Assembly (NCBI GenBank): GCA_030267905.1
Contig: BRXX01000375.1
Coordinates: 1 to 64,000 of the forward strand
Origin: Triparma verrucosa
Lineage: Eukaryota > Sar > Bolidophyceae > Parmales > Triparmaceae
Length of the DNA: 64,000 nt
Direction: 5' to 3'
The stretch's first letter is position 1. The number at the start of each line of letters is the position of its first letter. Shown here piece after piece: positions 55,886 through 64,000 of the stretch. Both the position numbers and the translations under genes were made by a program. The notes under the pieces were generated by a model that did no database searches, was not told where the DNA came from, and saw only the letters and a program-made list of their open reading frames with translations.

Positions 55886-57337
55886 TCAATTGCGAAACGT
55901 CTTAATAAAAAAACAGGCTTCTCTGCATATGGGACAGCTATCCAAAGCCTCTCCGCAATCCACGCAGCAGACCATATGTCCGCAGGGCGTAAAACAGCCC
56001 TCAACGCCCTTGTCCATGCAGACAGCGCATTGGTCATCATCATCTTCGTTGTCCATCGAAGGCCTGTTGTGAGGGTCCAGTGGGGGAGCCAACGCCGCCA
56101 ATGTTGGGTCATGGCCGGACTCCTCCCATCCCGGGGGCGGGGGCACCCACGACGTTGCCCCAGTGCTTTCGTTGTAGTAGTAGGGTCGCCCACTGGCCTC
56201 GTCAAAGTGTTCGACCCAGCAAGCCTCCACCACCGCTTCCTCCTCTCCCTCCTCCTCGTCTTCTTGGATGACAGCGTGGCCCATTGGAGGTGTCGATGCC
56301 GATGGAGTCGACCGGATTAATTTATCAACGAGAGCTTGCAGGTCTCTCAAACTCCTGACCTCCTTAATGCTAACGCCCCTCTCAACAACCAAATACCTGC
56401 AGATCGTAATATTACCTCTACCAGCGGCCAGGCTCAAGCAAGTCTCAGCACTCTTCGTGCGGTACGGCTCAACGCCACCGTTTCTCACAAAGCTCAAGGC
56501 GCAGCCCTGCTCCTCGACAAGGTACTTAAAAATATTGACATTTCCTCCAATTGCGGCACAGTGAACGGGGTAACAGCAATCCGAATAAATGGAGTAAGGC
56601 GACATCAAGTTGATGTTGTTGGTCGAGATGCAGGCTATGGCTCTATCGAAGTCCTCATTCGTACCCCTGAGGAGGCTGCCCCTGAATTGTTCCATCAGGG
56701 TGTGACACGCTCTGCAGATTCGGACCTTCTTCTCGGACAAGTGGTAGGTGGCGGGAACCATTTTTGAAGGCCAGAAGGTCGGGGAGCACTCGGAGCAACA
56801 CACGCATCCGCAGTTCCTGCAGTGGTGAGCGCGGGAGACGAGGCCGAAGGTTTTTGAGCAGAGCTTGCACGTACTGTTGCTGTCATCTGCCCACACAGGC
56901 GGACTATTGTGGAAGCAAGCGTTCGTGGCTTGCTGTTCGTTAGTGAAGACGCCGAGGAGGAAATCAGGCGCGGCGGACTTGATATTTAGCTTGACATAAG
57001 CCTGGGGTGGGTGAGGAGGGTGAAGAGGGTGAGGAAGGACGGAGAGAACCTGGACGATTAGTTCTTCAATTTGCAGGCTTGATGCTTGCTTTTGGGGGGG
57101 AAATTCAACATCACTCACCTTCCAAAGCTCACGGCCGTTTGAGCTGAACGGAATCACGTTGAACTGGTGAAGGTTACGGTTCAGCAAGTTCTGCATTGCA
57201 AGGTCTTCCCCTGCGCGAGAAGATCCTGCTGAACCAAATAAAGACACAGACAGGGAGGAAGACATTCGGCGGAGGTGCTCAGACACGGACCTGGTAGTAG
57301 GTTCATGTGTCGTCGTGGACGTTTCGAACTCTGACAT
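55886..57337 (-). CDS. FYVE - ankyrin - WW - RING multidomain protein
   Basis: Start taken at the ATG 57337-57335; an in-frame upstream ATG (57427) would overlap the divergent GH5 start. Open frame 483 aa; the in-frame, stop-free segment 57002-57118 has a GTGAGT donor and CACCCCAG acceptor and is probably a 117-nt intron, leaving 444 aa. Domain order by nucleotide: FYVE zinc finger at 56893-56707 ('WADDSNSTCKLC', 'SRAHHCRNCGCVCC'), ankyrin-type repeats at about 56600-56370 ('PVHCAAIGGNVNIFKYLVEE'), WW at 56222-56125 ('YYYNESTGATSWVPPP'), and a C-terminal RING at about 56040-55925 ('CAVCMD...CGHMVCC..C...CPICR'). FYVE binds PI3P on endosomes, WW binds Pro-rich peptides, RING recruits E2. Inferred: an endosomal ubiquitin ligase. 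Confidence 0.85.
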   Translation of the reverse strand: MSEFETSTTTHEPTTRSVSEHLRRMSSSLSVSLFGSAGSSRAGEDLAMQNLLNRNLHQFNVIPFSSNGRELWKVSDVEFPPQKQASSLQIEELIVQVLSVLPHPLHPPHPPQAYVKLNIKSAAPDFLLGVFTNEQQATNACFHNSPPVWADDSNSTCKLCSKTFGLVSRAHHCRNCGCVCCSECSPTFWPSKMVPATYHLSEKKVRICRACHTLMEQFRGSLLRGTNEDFDRAIACISTNNINLMSPYSIYSDCCYPVHCAAIGGNVNIFKYLVEEQGCALSFVRNGGVEPYRTKSAETCLSLAAGRGNITICRYLVVERGVSIKEVRSLRDLQALVDKLIRSTPSASTPPMGHAVIQEDEEEGEEEAVVEACWVEHFDEASGRPYYYNESTGATSWVPPPPGWEESGHDPTLAALAPPLDPHNRPSMDNEDDDDQCAVCMDKGVEGCFTPCGHMVCCVDCGEALDSCPICREACFFIKTFRN

Positions 57338-57404
57338 GTTTATGTGAAAAGAAAAAGCTGGGTCCCTGGGATCGAGCAATAATCTGTCACTTCGCCTGTG
57401 CTTT

Positions 57405-58664
57405 ATGAACGTTGTAGTTGCCTCCATTTTACTGACTGCCCTTATCCCTTTCAGGGGGGCAGCCGCAGTACTTAGAGATGTTATCGTTCAGGACGGACTG
57501 TTCATCAATACTGCAACCAACAGTTCGGAATCTTTGCTGGGTACAAATGTCGTAGTGAAAGGGAGCCCCTGGTTGCCGTCCGTTGGTGGAAGCACAAGTT
57601 GCAAGGATTTAGAAGACTCGGAGACGATTTGCACCACTTGGAACGAGCACGACATCAAAGCGATGAAGGAGAGCGGTTTGAACATGATTAGGTTGTCTGT
57701 AGTGTGGGCGGGGGGACAGCCGAGTGAGGTGAACGAGCTAGACGCCGACTTCAAAGGTCGGCTCGACGCCATTCTCAACCTCGCCCATTCAAACGACATC
57801 CGAGTCATCCTCGATTTACACCAGGACGCCATTTCCACCGCAACCTGCGGCGAGGGAGTCCCGATGTGGTATGTGAAAAAGCATCTACCCAACCTGGTTG
57901 GGGTGCCTGTCATCGGCATCAAAAGCTCGCTGACAGGAGAATGTTCCATAACTGATTTAAAGAGCTGGCAAGAATACGCAGGAGACCCCGAATACAACAT
58001 CAAGAACAAATGCTGCGTATCAATCAACACCCCAGGGCCTTGGGGCGAGCAGACCATCCCGACCGTTGGCGTTCAAACCGTCTTCGCCCACCTAGTCGGA
58101 ACAGAAGTCGGCCGTTCAGCCTACTCCAACTACGTCAAGCTCCTGACATCTTTCGTGCAGCTTTACCCCGCCGTAGTCGGTTTCGAACTGATGAACGAGC
58201 CCCCCTTCTTCGGCGGCATTAAATTCGAAACCGACTGGCTCTACGAACTGTACAAAGAATCATACGAAGCCATACGCTCCATCGATCCCACCATAGCCGT
58301 AGGACTGAGCGACTACGGCAGCGTAGCAAAGTACCCCGACGACTCTCACATCCCCTCCGCCTCCCTAAGAACGTGGATAAAATCAGCCACTAATTTGATT
58401 TACACTTTCCACTGGTACTCTTCGGGTTTCGGTGACTTCGACGAGGCTGTTGAAAACGCTCATTCTCTCAGCGAGCTTTGGAACGCCGCTCCAGTCATGA
58501 CTGAGTTCAGCTACGACGAGGGAAGGTTAGATAAGCTTGCGGAGTTCGGTATTAATTGGGCGTACTACCAGTGGGACAGCTACTGCAGCGTGCCGAAGGG
58601 AGTGGAGAAGAATTCGACTTGCGAGGTAGGAGACGAATGTCAGTTCGGGGCGTGCATAACTTGA
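57405..58664 (+). CDS. Secreted glycoside hydrolase family 5 enzyme
   Basis: Single exon, 419 aa, start ATG 57405. Signal peptide at 1-20 ('VVVASILLTALIPFRGAAA'). The (beta/alpha)8 barrel of GH5 is evident: 'GSPWLPS', 'NMIRLSVVW', 'VILDLHQDAIS' (138-144), 'FELMNEPP' with the acid/base Glu265, 'TFHWYSSGF' and 'VMTEFSY' with the nucleophile Glu367. The pattern 'DLHQD...YVKKH' and the acid/base NEP context resemble endoglycoceramidase-like or related GH5 members rather than plain cellulases. It cleaves beta-glycosidic bonds in the ER, vacuole or outside the cell; the exact substrate is not readable. Cys-rich tail ('STCEVGDECQFGACIT'). Lies head to head with the FYVE gene, 67 bp apart. Confidence 0.92.
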   Translation: MNVVVASILLTALIPFRGAAAVLRDVIVQDGLFINTATNSSESLLGTNVVVKGSPWLPSVGGSTSCKDLEDSETICTTWNEHDIKAMKESGLNMIRLSVVWAGGQPSEVNELDADFKGRLDAILNLAHSNDIRVILDLHQDAISTATCGEGVPMWYVKKHLPNLVGVPVIGIKSSLTGECSITDLKSWQEYAGDPEYNIKNKCCVSINTPGPWGEQTIPTVGVQTVFAHLVGTEVGRSAYSNYVKLLTSFVQLYPAVVGFELMNEPPFFGGIKFETDWLYELYKESYEAIRSIDPTIAVGLSDYGSVAKYPDDSHIPSASLRTWIKSATNLIYTFHWYSSGFGDFDEAVENAHSLSELWNAAPVMTEFSYDEGRLDKLAEFGINWAYYQWDSYCSVPKGVEKNSTCEVGDECQFGACIT

Positions 58665-58786
58665 AAGAACGAACAACGCAGCTACTTGCTACAACGTGCC
58701 GAAGGGAGTGGAGAAGAACTCGAGTGCGAGGTAGGAGACGAATGTCAGTCAATTCGGGGCGTGCATAACTTGAAAGAACGAACAAC
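58589..58786 (+). repeat. Tandem duplication of the GH5 gene 3' end
   Basis: The last coding part and stop region of the GH5 gene (58589-58677) is repeated at 58695-58786 with about 17 bp between copies. Differences are a few substitutions, a 1-bp deletion and a 4-bp insertion (cagttcgg versus cagtcaattcgg). The second copy is out of the reading frame and noncoding. Confidence 0.85.
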
Positions 58787-58832
58787 ACTTGCTTTGTTTT
58801 ATTGAATATATTTTTTCGATTTAGGGTACTGT

Positions 58833-59693
58833 TTAATGCGGCCTCTTCCGGCCCGCCCCTTTCTTGTACACCACCTTCTCCTTCTTCCCCCCCTTGACCT
58901 TCTCCTTCCTCCCAAGCCCTCCGAATTTACCAAGCACCTTCTTCGCGTCCTCGATCCCCCTCCCTATCTTCTTCTGCGCCCCGTGAACTCCCCTCCCCGT
59001 GTACCCCTTCGAGTTGTTCGTCTTCTTCCGCTTGCTAGGAAGGTTCTTGAGGATCCCCTCCTTCAGGAGCTGGACGTTGCCGTTCTTGCGCTGCTCCGAG
59101 TCGATCTTCTCCTTGCCGGCGTTGCGCTCCTTGAGCCACGCCTCGTCGTCGTCGGAGTCGTCGCCGCCCAAGCCGGAGAATCCGTAAGATATTGAGACGG
59201 AGACGCTGCCGCCGTAGAGAGTCTTGGTCGACTCTCCGTCGAACTTCATGGTTTGTGTCTCGCCGGCCTTGTCGTTCGAGACTTCGTCTGCGTCGTCCTC
59301 CTCAACCCTGCCCCTCTTGACTACGGGGAGCAGCTCCTTCCCGTCTAGCTCCAGCATCTCCTCCTTCCTCTCGAGCTCCTTCTGGCTCTCCTCCCTGTCC
59401 TCCTTCCTCTCCAGTAGCCTCTGCTTCCTGTCCTTCATCTTCTGCATTGCGAGCCCGAAAGCCCTGCGGTCCTTCTTCCTGTTACTAGCGCCCTTAACGT
59501 AATCAAGGCGAGAGTCAGCGTCGAAGGCTATCTCCTTTATCTTGCGGGTGTCGTTGTAGGAGAGGGCCGTCTTCTGTTTCTTCTTGTCTGGCTTGTTGTT
59601 TGAAGGTTTTTTAGAGAAGGAAGGATTAGGATTTGACTTGGACTTAGAGTTGGGGTACTTTCGTTTGTTGTCCTTGTTGTTGGTGTGCGGCAT
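58833..59693 (-). CDS. Nucleolar Nop25/NOL12 (Rrp17) family protein
   Basis: Single exon, 286 aa, start ATG 59693-59691. Highly basic, with the Nop25 signature in residues about 45-105: 'KIKEIAFDADSRLDYVKGASNRKKDRRAFGLAMQKMKDRKQ', abbreviated here as the motif IxFDxxxRxxYxxGxxxRKxxRR. A coiled coil and an acidic stretch follow, then a Lys/Gly-rich C terminus ('KEKVKGGKKEKVVYKKGAGR'). Family members (human NOL12, yeast Rrp17) are nucleolar proteins needed for large-subunit rRNA maturation, Rrp17 as a 5'-3' exonuclease. Function by homology; good match of the core motif. Confidence 0.85.
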   Translation of the reverse strand: MPHTNNKDNKRKYPNSKSKSNPNPSFSKKPSNNKPDKKKQKTALSYNDTRKIKEIAFDADSRLDYVKGASNRKKDRRAFGLAMQKMKDRKQRLLERKEDREESQKELERKEEMLELDGKELLPVVKRGRVEEDDADEVSNDKAGETQTMKFDGESTKTLYGGSVSVSISYGFSGLGGDDSDDDEAWLKERNAGKEKIDSEQRKNGNVQLLKEGILKNLPSKRKKTNNSKGYTGRGVHGAQKKIGRGIEDAKKVLGKFGGLGRKEKVKGGKKEKVVYKKGAGRKRPH

Positions 59694-60224
59694 GGTTATC
59701 ACAGGCACCTATCCGTATAGTGCACGTAGTAACTAGCGGCCTGTAAAGGAGCCTGTAAAGGAGCTGCACAATGTGCACAATACAGGATGAGTGGAAGAAG
59801 TCGTCAAGGCTTATAATACTTTTCAACGCGACGCAATCAACGATTTGGATTAAAATTACGCTAGAAAATGAAGGGATATCCCGGTTGTGATACGTGAAGA
59901 TGCTTGAGTTACGATAATTGAGGATTATTAAGGGATTATATTCCAGAAGGATTGCTGGAAGTCAATTTTCCTACAAATTGTCCATTAATCAACATACCGG
60001 ACTGACGGACTTGTACCTTCGCTACTGTACTGTTGACATATTTAGTGATACGTCACGAATTGTCATTAAAAATCAACTATAAGTGTAGCGTATCTTCTCA
60101 AACTAGTTGCTAACCACCGTCAACTGCCGGGGGAAAGAAAGACACACTCTTAGACACAAGTCCTCCTCTCTACAGTCGATATAGTGTCTCGATATAGTGC
60201 CGTTAGTGTCGTTAGTACGACACT
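59694..60224. other. Intergenic region between divergent genes
   Basis: About 530 bp between NOL12-like (-) and the coiled-coil gene (+). It has short direct repeats (ctcgatatagtg-like near 60174-60200 and gcctgtaaagga at 59738-59763, two copies). No ORF supported. Confidence 0.45.
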
Positions 60225-62470
60225 ATGTCATCTGACTCTCAGCAGCCTCACTCGAATGGCTCCAACGGTGTCGATAATGCAGTCGAAGATGCAGTCGAAG
60301 GGTTAGGGTTACATCAATTGGACAGACAAATGGACTGGAAGGCAAAGTACGATGAACTGAAGACCAAGAGTGTAGCGTTCGCAAAGGTGAGGAGATTCCC
60401 ACAAAGGGCTTCACACACGGCTTCACTTTCACACGCACACTAACGTCCTTTCAACCGTCAGCAAACTTCCCAGACCATACAGACCCTGCAGACGTCCCTG
60501 TCGAATGAGCAGGCCACAAACACAAGCATAAAGGAGAAGACAAAGAAATTCGTCCTCGAGCAGAAGACGATCCGGGAGGGCCTCGAGTCTCAGATCGCCA
60601 CCCTTCAGGCCGAGGCTTCAAAGGTGGCCTCCGCGCCGCCTCCCGCGCCGCCTCCCGCGCCGCCCCCCACCGCTGTGGCGGCCGAAACGGAGGAGCTGAC
60701 GAAGCTCAAATCAGAACTAACGAGCATAACAGATTCGATGGTTACCTCGAAGCTCGCCGCTGCTGAGGAGGTCGCCTCCCTGAAGCAGAAGCTCTCCGAC
60801 GTGTCCTCGAAATCTGAGGCGGCGACGATCACCCTCCGCACCAAGGACTCGGAGATAAAGCGGTTGAACGAGACCATAGCGACCCTGAAATCCGAAGCCG
60901 TGGCGACATTAAAGTCCCTCGAGGAGAATACCAACACCATGAAACTCAAAGGTGAGAAACCTTAGGACGGCCACGGTTCCGTTTCGGTCGTTCATTCCTA
61001 ACCTTCCACCTCTCAAACCGTTCTTCCTCAGAGCTCAACTACGCCCAAGCCCTAAAATCAGTCGAAGAGTACAAGGAAAAATCGTCCTCCCTCGAATCCT
61101 CCTTGTCGGCTTCCTCCTCGATAACCTCCGAGCTGCAGAAAAAGCTCCAGACCCTCCTCGAGGATAAAGGCGAGCAGGAGAGTTCCCTGAAGTTGGCTTA
61201 CGCTAACGCTTCATCTTCCAACGTGTCTTTGAATAAACGCGTTAAAGAGCTAGAAGCTTTGACGTCAAAAGTTTCAGAAAACGACGCACTAAAAAAGGAG
61301 AACGAACGGCTCAAGGAGAAGGAGAAGGAGCTCGAAAAAATAAAGGACGAGAAGGAGAAGGGGAGACGGGAAATTATCAAGGTGAAGAAGGAGAGGGAGG
61401 AGAGGGAGGATAGGGTCAACGATCTGCTGAGCCACGCGAGTACGGTTGAGAGGAGGTGAGGCTAAATTGGAGGGAACCCCCCCCCAAGACCGTGGACAAT
61501 TATTAACCGAGACGACCTTTTTTCGACGACAGGTTGGGGGAGGTGACAGCCGCCAAGGAAGGGGTGGAGAAGGAGCTCAGGGAGGTTAGGACGAAGGCGA
61601 AGATGGTGGTGGACAGGCTGACAAAGGAGGTGGGAGGTTTGAGGTCCGAGAAGGAAGGGGTCGAGAGGAAGCTGGAGGAGGTCAAGGGCTACGTTCAGGG
61701 ACGCGACGAGGACAAGACCGTCTTGGAAGGTCTCCGCGGCCGCGTGTCCAAGGCCGAGGTCGCCGTCGCTGACCTCACGGCCGAGAACGAGGGGCTGAAG
61801 AACCAGTTCAAGGCCAACAACGACGAGCTCAGCGTGCACAAGGCGAAGAGGCTCAACGCGAAGTCGGAGGTCCAGAAGGTCGTCAAGCAGCTCACGAAGA
61901 TCAAGAAGGAGCACGAGGAGGTCGTGGAGGTGAGAAGCGAAGGGCAGGAGAAACGAATTAATTCCAAGCGGGCTGGGTTCTAACTCTGGTTCTCGTACCC
62001 GGCAGTATTTGGACTACACCGTCGTGGGGCGGCTAGACACGGTCGGGAAGGAGGTCGAAGGTCTCGTCAGGGGCTTCAGTTTCTGCGTGGAGATGCTGTG
62101 CAAGGAGAAGGGGGTCAAGGCGACCAGCAGCAGCAGGGTGGGGGTGCAGGGGGCGGGGGTGGAGCTGACGGGGCTGGGGGGGGAGGCGGGGGGGGGGGGC
62201 GTTGTCGCGAAGCTTGAGGAGAGGATGAGGAGGGTGGAGGGAGGCGTGAGGTTCTTGGAGGGCGAGAGAGGGAGGTTGGAGGAGGTGGTGGAGGGAGGAG
62301 GGGGAGGCTGCTTCGACAGTATCATGAAGGTGTTCGGAGGGGGAGTGACGAACCTCGGTCAGGTCGTCAAGGAGGTGGGGAGCAAGGATTCAGGATACGG
62401 GAGGGTCGGGGGGGGGATGATTGATGGAGAGGATAATGACGAGGAATCAGAGGAGGGAGTATTTACATAA
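60225..62470 (+). CDS. Long coiled-coil protein
   Basis: Five exons, join(60225-60386, 60462-60951, 61032-61455, 61533-61929, 62006-62470), 645 aa; phases 0, 1, 2 and 0 all fit. Apart from an acidic N terminus, an Ala/Pro hinge (about 130-145) and a Gly-rich C-terminal region, it is predicted to be a nearly continuous coiled coil from about 50 to 520 ('LKKENERLKEKEKELEKI', 'VGGLRSEKEGVERKLEEV'). No GRIP, SMC or motor domain is visible. Such rods often tether vesicles or organise the centrosome or basal body, but nothing in the sequence decides which. Confidence 0.8.
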
Positions 62471-62499
62471 CTTGAAAACTTTGTTTTTGAAAAAGCGGT

Positions 62500-63527
62500 T
62501 TAGTTTGGGTTAAAGTAAGGGTTCACGGTCATTAATTTCCCCTGCTCAGTCCAGTTGTAGATCGCGGCTTGGTCGAACGAGGAGGCGCCCTGTAACATTC
62601 CATAATTAGATTTGTCTTCTTGTTCGACTGAGGTCCAGTTCCACGAAGACCACGTAGAAAGATCGCAGTTGAACGAGGTGGCGTGAGAGAACATATACAT
62701 CATATTTTCAACGCTGTCTACGTCCCACGAAGAGAGATCGCCGTTGAACGAGGAGGCTTCCTGGAACATCTGCTGCATGTCTGTAACGTTGGATACATTC
62801 CAGGAAGACAGATCGCCTTTGAACGCCTCAGCTCCATAGAAAGTCCCTTTCATGGTTGTAACGTTGGATACGTTCCACAAAGACAGATCGCCGTTGAACG
62901 ATGAGGCTTTATGGAACATCCCCTCCATGGTTGTAACGTTGGATACGTCCCACCTTGATATGTCCTCGTTAAACTGTTTTGCCGCTGGGCCAACACCATG
63001 CGAATCGCCCCCGAACAAACCGCTCATGCTTGCCACCTCCGATGTGTTCCAAATACTAATAGGACCGTAAATCTCCCTCGCCGCCTCAACATCCTCACAC
63101 CACGCCTTCGCAGCGACCTTTATATCAGCGTCGCTCCGCTTCAACATCGCGTCAAATCTAGGCTTCCCTCTCAAACGGAAACCCCTCGCTATCTGAGACG
63201 CTACGTGAAGCGAATCGGAAAGGAACGAAACGATGTACCCCTGAACATCTTCATTGAGGCGAGGAATTTTTAATCGAGCCGCAGTCGTCTCGGCGAGGAG
63301 GGTTGCTAGATCGGCTTTCTTTGAATTGCTCTTGTAGTTGATGAAGGTGGCGTCCAGCTTGGCCTTCAGAGCAGCCACAGTCACTGTCGAAATGGCGGAG
63401 AGAGAGAGACTCCGCCGTAGGAGGCAGCAGGCCCAGATCCATTCTCCTCGTCGACGTTATCAATCTTCAGCGTGTGGGCGATCTTTTCATCGCCTTTAGA
63501 ATCGTTGCTGGCTGCACGTTTGGACAT
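62500..63527 (-). CDS. DUF285 (BspA-type surface repeat) protein, frameshifted near N terminus
   Basis: An ATG at 63527 begins 'MSKRAASNDSKGDEKIAH...'. That frame ends at a TGA near 63389, while the long frame (294 codons, to 62500) continues the family sequence from 'TVAALKAKLDATFINYKSNSKKADL'. The shift lies in or beside a (GA/CT)n microsatellite at about 63399-63411. The long frame has an N-terminal helical domain ('EDVQGYIVSFLSD', 'RFDAMLKRSDADI') and then five to six DUF285 repeats of about 25 residues: 'FNGDLSLWNVSNVTTMKGTF', 'FKGDLSSWNVSNVTDMQQMF' and so on. DUF285 repeats are LRR-like solenoids known from bacterial and protist surface proteins; role here unknown. No signal peptide seen. 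Confidence 0.75.
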
Positions 63528-63725
63528 AATTGAGCGTTAATAGTTGAAAATAATCGATCAGAATTGAGCTTCCTTTTTTTCTCCAGGCCAAAACCGCAGT
63601 CGAAAGGAATTATCATACGCCCAAACATCGTTCATAAATTAAACACAGTTCCCTAGACACACACAAGTACCATAGACCCCAGAAACTACACCAAAATCAA
63701 TCCTATTACTTAAATAAAAGATTTA

Positions 63726-63938
63726 ATGCTGATTCCTTCCCTCCTCCTGGTTCTGCTCACACACCGACTCTCTTTCCCGCTGCTCGTTGATCCAACGCCC
63801 GCCTCTGTGGTCCGTCGACTCGACGACGCCTTCTCTACCCTCGTCTCTGACGATTATTTCTTCGAGAAGAGCGCTGATTATACTTCATCAGCCAAGGGCT
63901 CATCAGCCAAGGTCCCCTTGTTCGGCAGCTCTGCCTTG
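63726..63938 (+). CDS. First exon of a secreted or plastid protein (cut by window end)
   Basis: ATG at 63726 opens 71 codons ending at a GTAAGT donor (63939). The peptide starts with a clear signal sequence ('LIPSLLLVLLTHRLSFPLLV') followed by a charged region with a duplicated 'SSAKG/SSAKV' element, caused by a 14-bp direct repeat at about 63885-63914. The intron runs on; the CAG at 63983-63985 after a CTAACC branch motif would give an immediate stop, so the true acceptor or frame may lie beyond 64000. Function unknown. Confidence 0.6.
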
Positions 63939-64000
63939 GTAAGTTTTCGCAGAGCAACACCCGACTCCTTTCTCCTAACCGTCAGCGGCTGCACCGCTGA

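Noticed and set aside
57338..57427. N-terminal extension of the FYVE protein from an upstream ATG
   Set aside because: It would overlap the first 23 bp of the divergent GH5 coding sequence; the downstream ATG gives a normal short shared promoter.
62683..62960. Regularly spaced similar DNA segments (about 75 bp period) resembling a repeat array
   Set aside because: They are the coding sequence of DUF285 protein repeats (about 25 residues each), not a CRISPR or satellite array.
1..64000. Functional clustering of calcium-related genes (IQM, Orai-like, IP3R-like)
   Set aside because: They are tens of kilobases apart with unrelated genes between; no operon-like or co-regulation signal is visible.

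Overview
The window is nuclear DNA of a unicellular eukaryotic alga, most likely an ochrophyte (stramenopile) and possibly of the bolidophyte/Parmales kind. The grounds are as follows. Genes are dense, lie on both strands, and are split by short introns (about 65-200 nt) with GTGAG/GTAAG donors, a CTAAC-like branch site and CAG/TAG acceptors. Several proteins carry an N-terminal signal peptide followed by a transit-like stretch, as expected for a complex plastid, including a plastid sigma-70 factor. Two genes belong to the BspA/LRR_5 and DUF285 families, which I recall as expanded in these algae. Cilium genes (BBS1, a PG-repeat protein) sit beside the plastid genes. The species assignment is inference; the exon models were built by hand by matching splice signals and reading phase.

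Layout. 0-14 kb: RING/TPR protein (-), plastid-targeted unknown (+), IQM-family protein in six exons (-), another plastid-type unknown (+), frameshifted LRR protein (-), ankyrin-like protein (+), Golgi-type glycosyltransferase candidate (-), tetraspan membrane protein (+), small membrane protein (-). 14-25.4 kb: DGAT2-type acyltransferase fused to a duplicated membrane module (+), 1381-aa TPR protein (+), Nnf1/PMF1-like kinetochore candidate (-), plastid sigma factor (+), small SH3b-like protein (-). 25.7-35.5 kb: BBS1 (+), telomerase Cajal body protein WRAP53/TCAB1 (+), AP-1 sigma with a 19-nt microexon (-), Rtt106/SSRP1-like histone chaperone (+), DUF4864-like plastid protein (-), CNOT9/Rcd1 (+). 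35.7-50.7 kb: 1536-aa PG-rich-repeat protein (-) and a 3258-aa IP3-receptor/ryanodine-receptor family channel (+). 51-64 kb: disordered protein (+), membrane protein (-), CaaX-ending unknown (+), FYVE-ANK-WW-RING protein (-), secreted GH5 glycosidase (+), Nop25/NOL12 (-), coiled-coil protein (+), DUF285 protein (-), and the first exon of a secreted or plastid protein cut by the window edge (+).

The most remarkable object is the IP3R/RyR-family gene. Its single 8.3-kb exon encodes, without interruption, a complete voltage-sensor-like S1-S4 bundle (S2 acidic residue, S3 Asp, S4 with Arg/Lys at every third position) between the N-terminal ligand/MIR/RIH part and the RIH-associated/pore part. The pore loop lacks the family GGGxGD filter, and the usual IP3-binding Arg-Thr-Thr-Gly-Arg cluster is not recognisable. 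This suggests a large intracellular cation channel gated by voltage rather than, or as well as, by IP3. The DGAT2 fusion, an identical 30-nt 3' splice region shared by two unrelated introns, and several frameshifted or duplicated loci are the next most interesting observations. The genes are not an operon; apart from shared bidirectional promoters, no functional grouping is evident.
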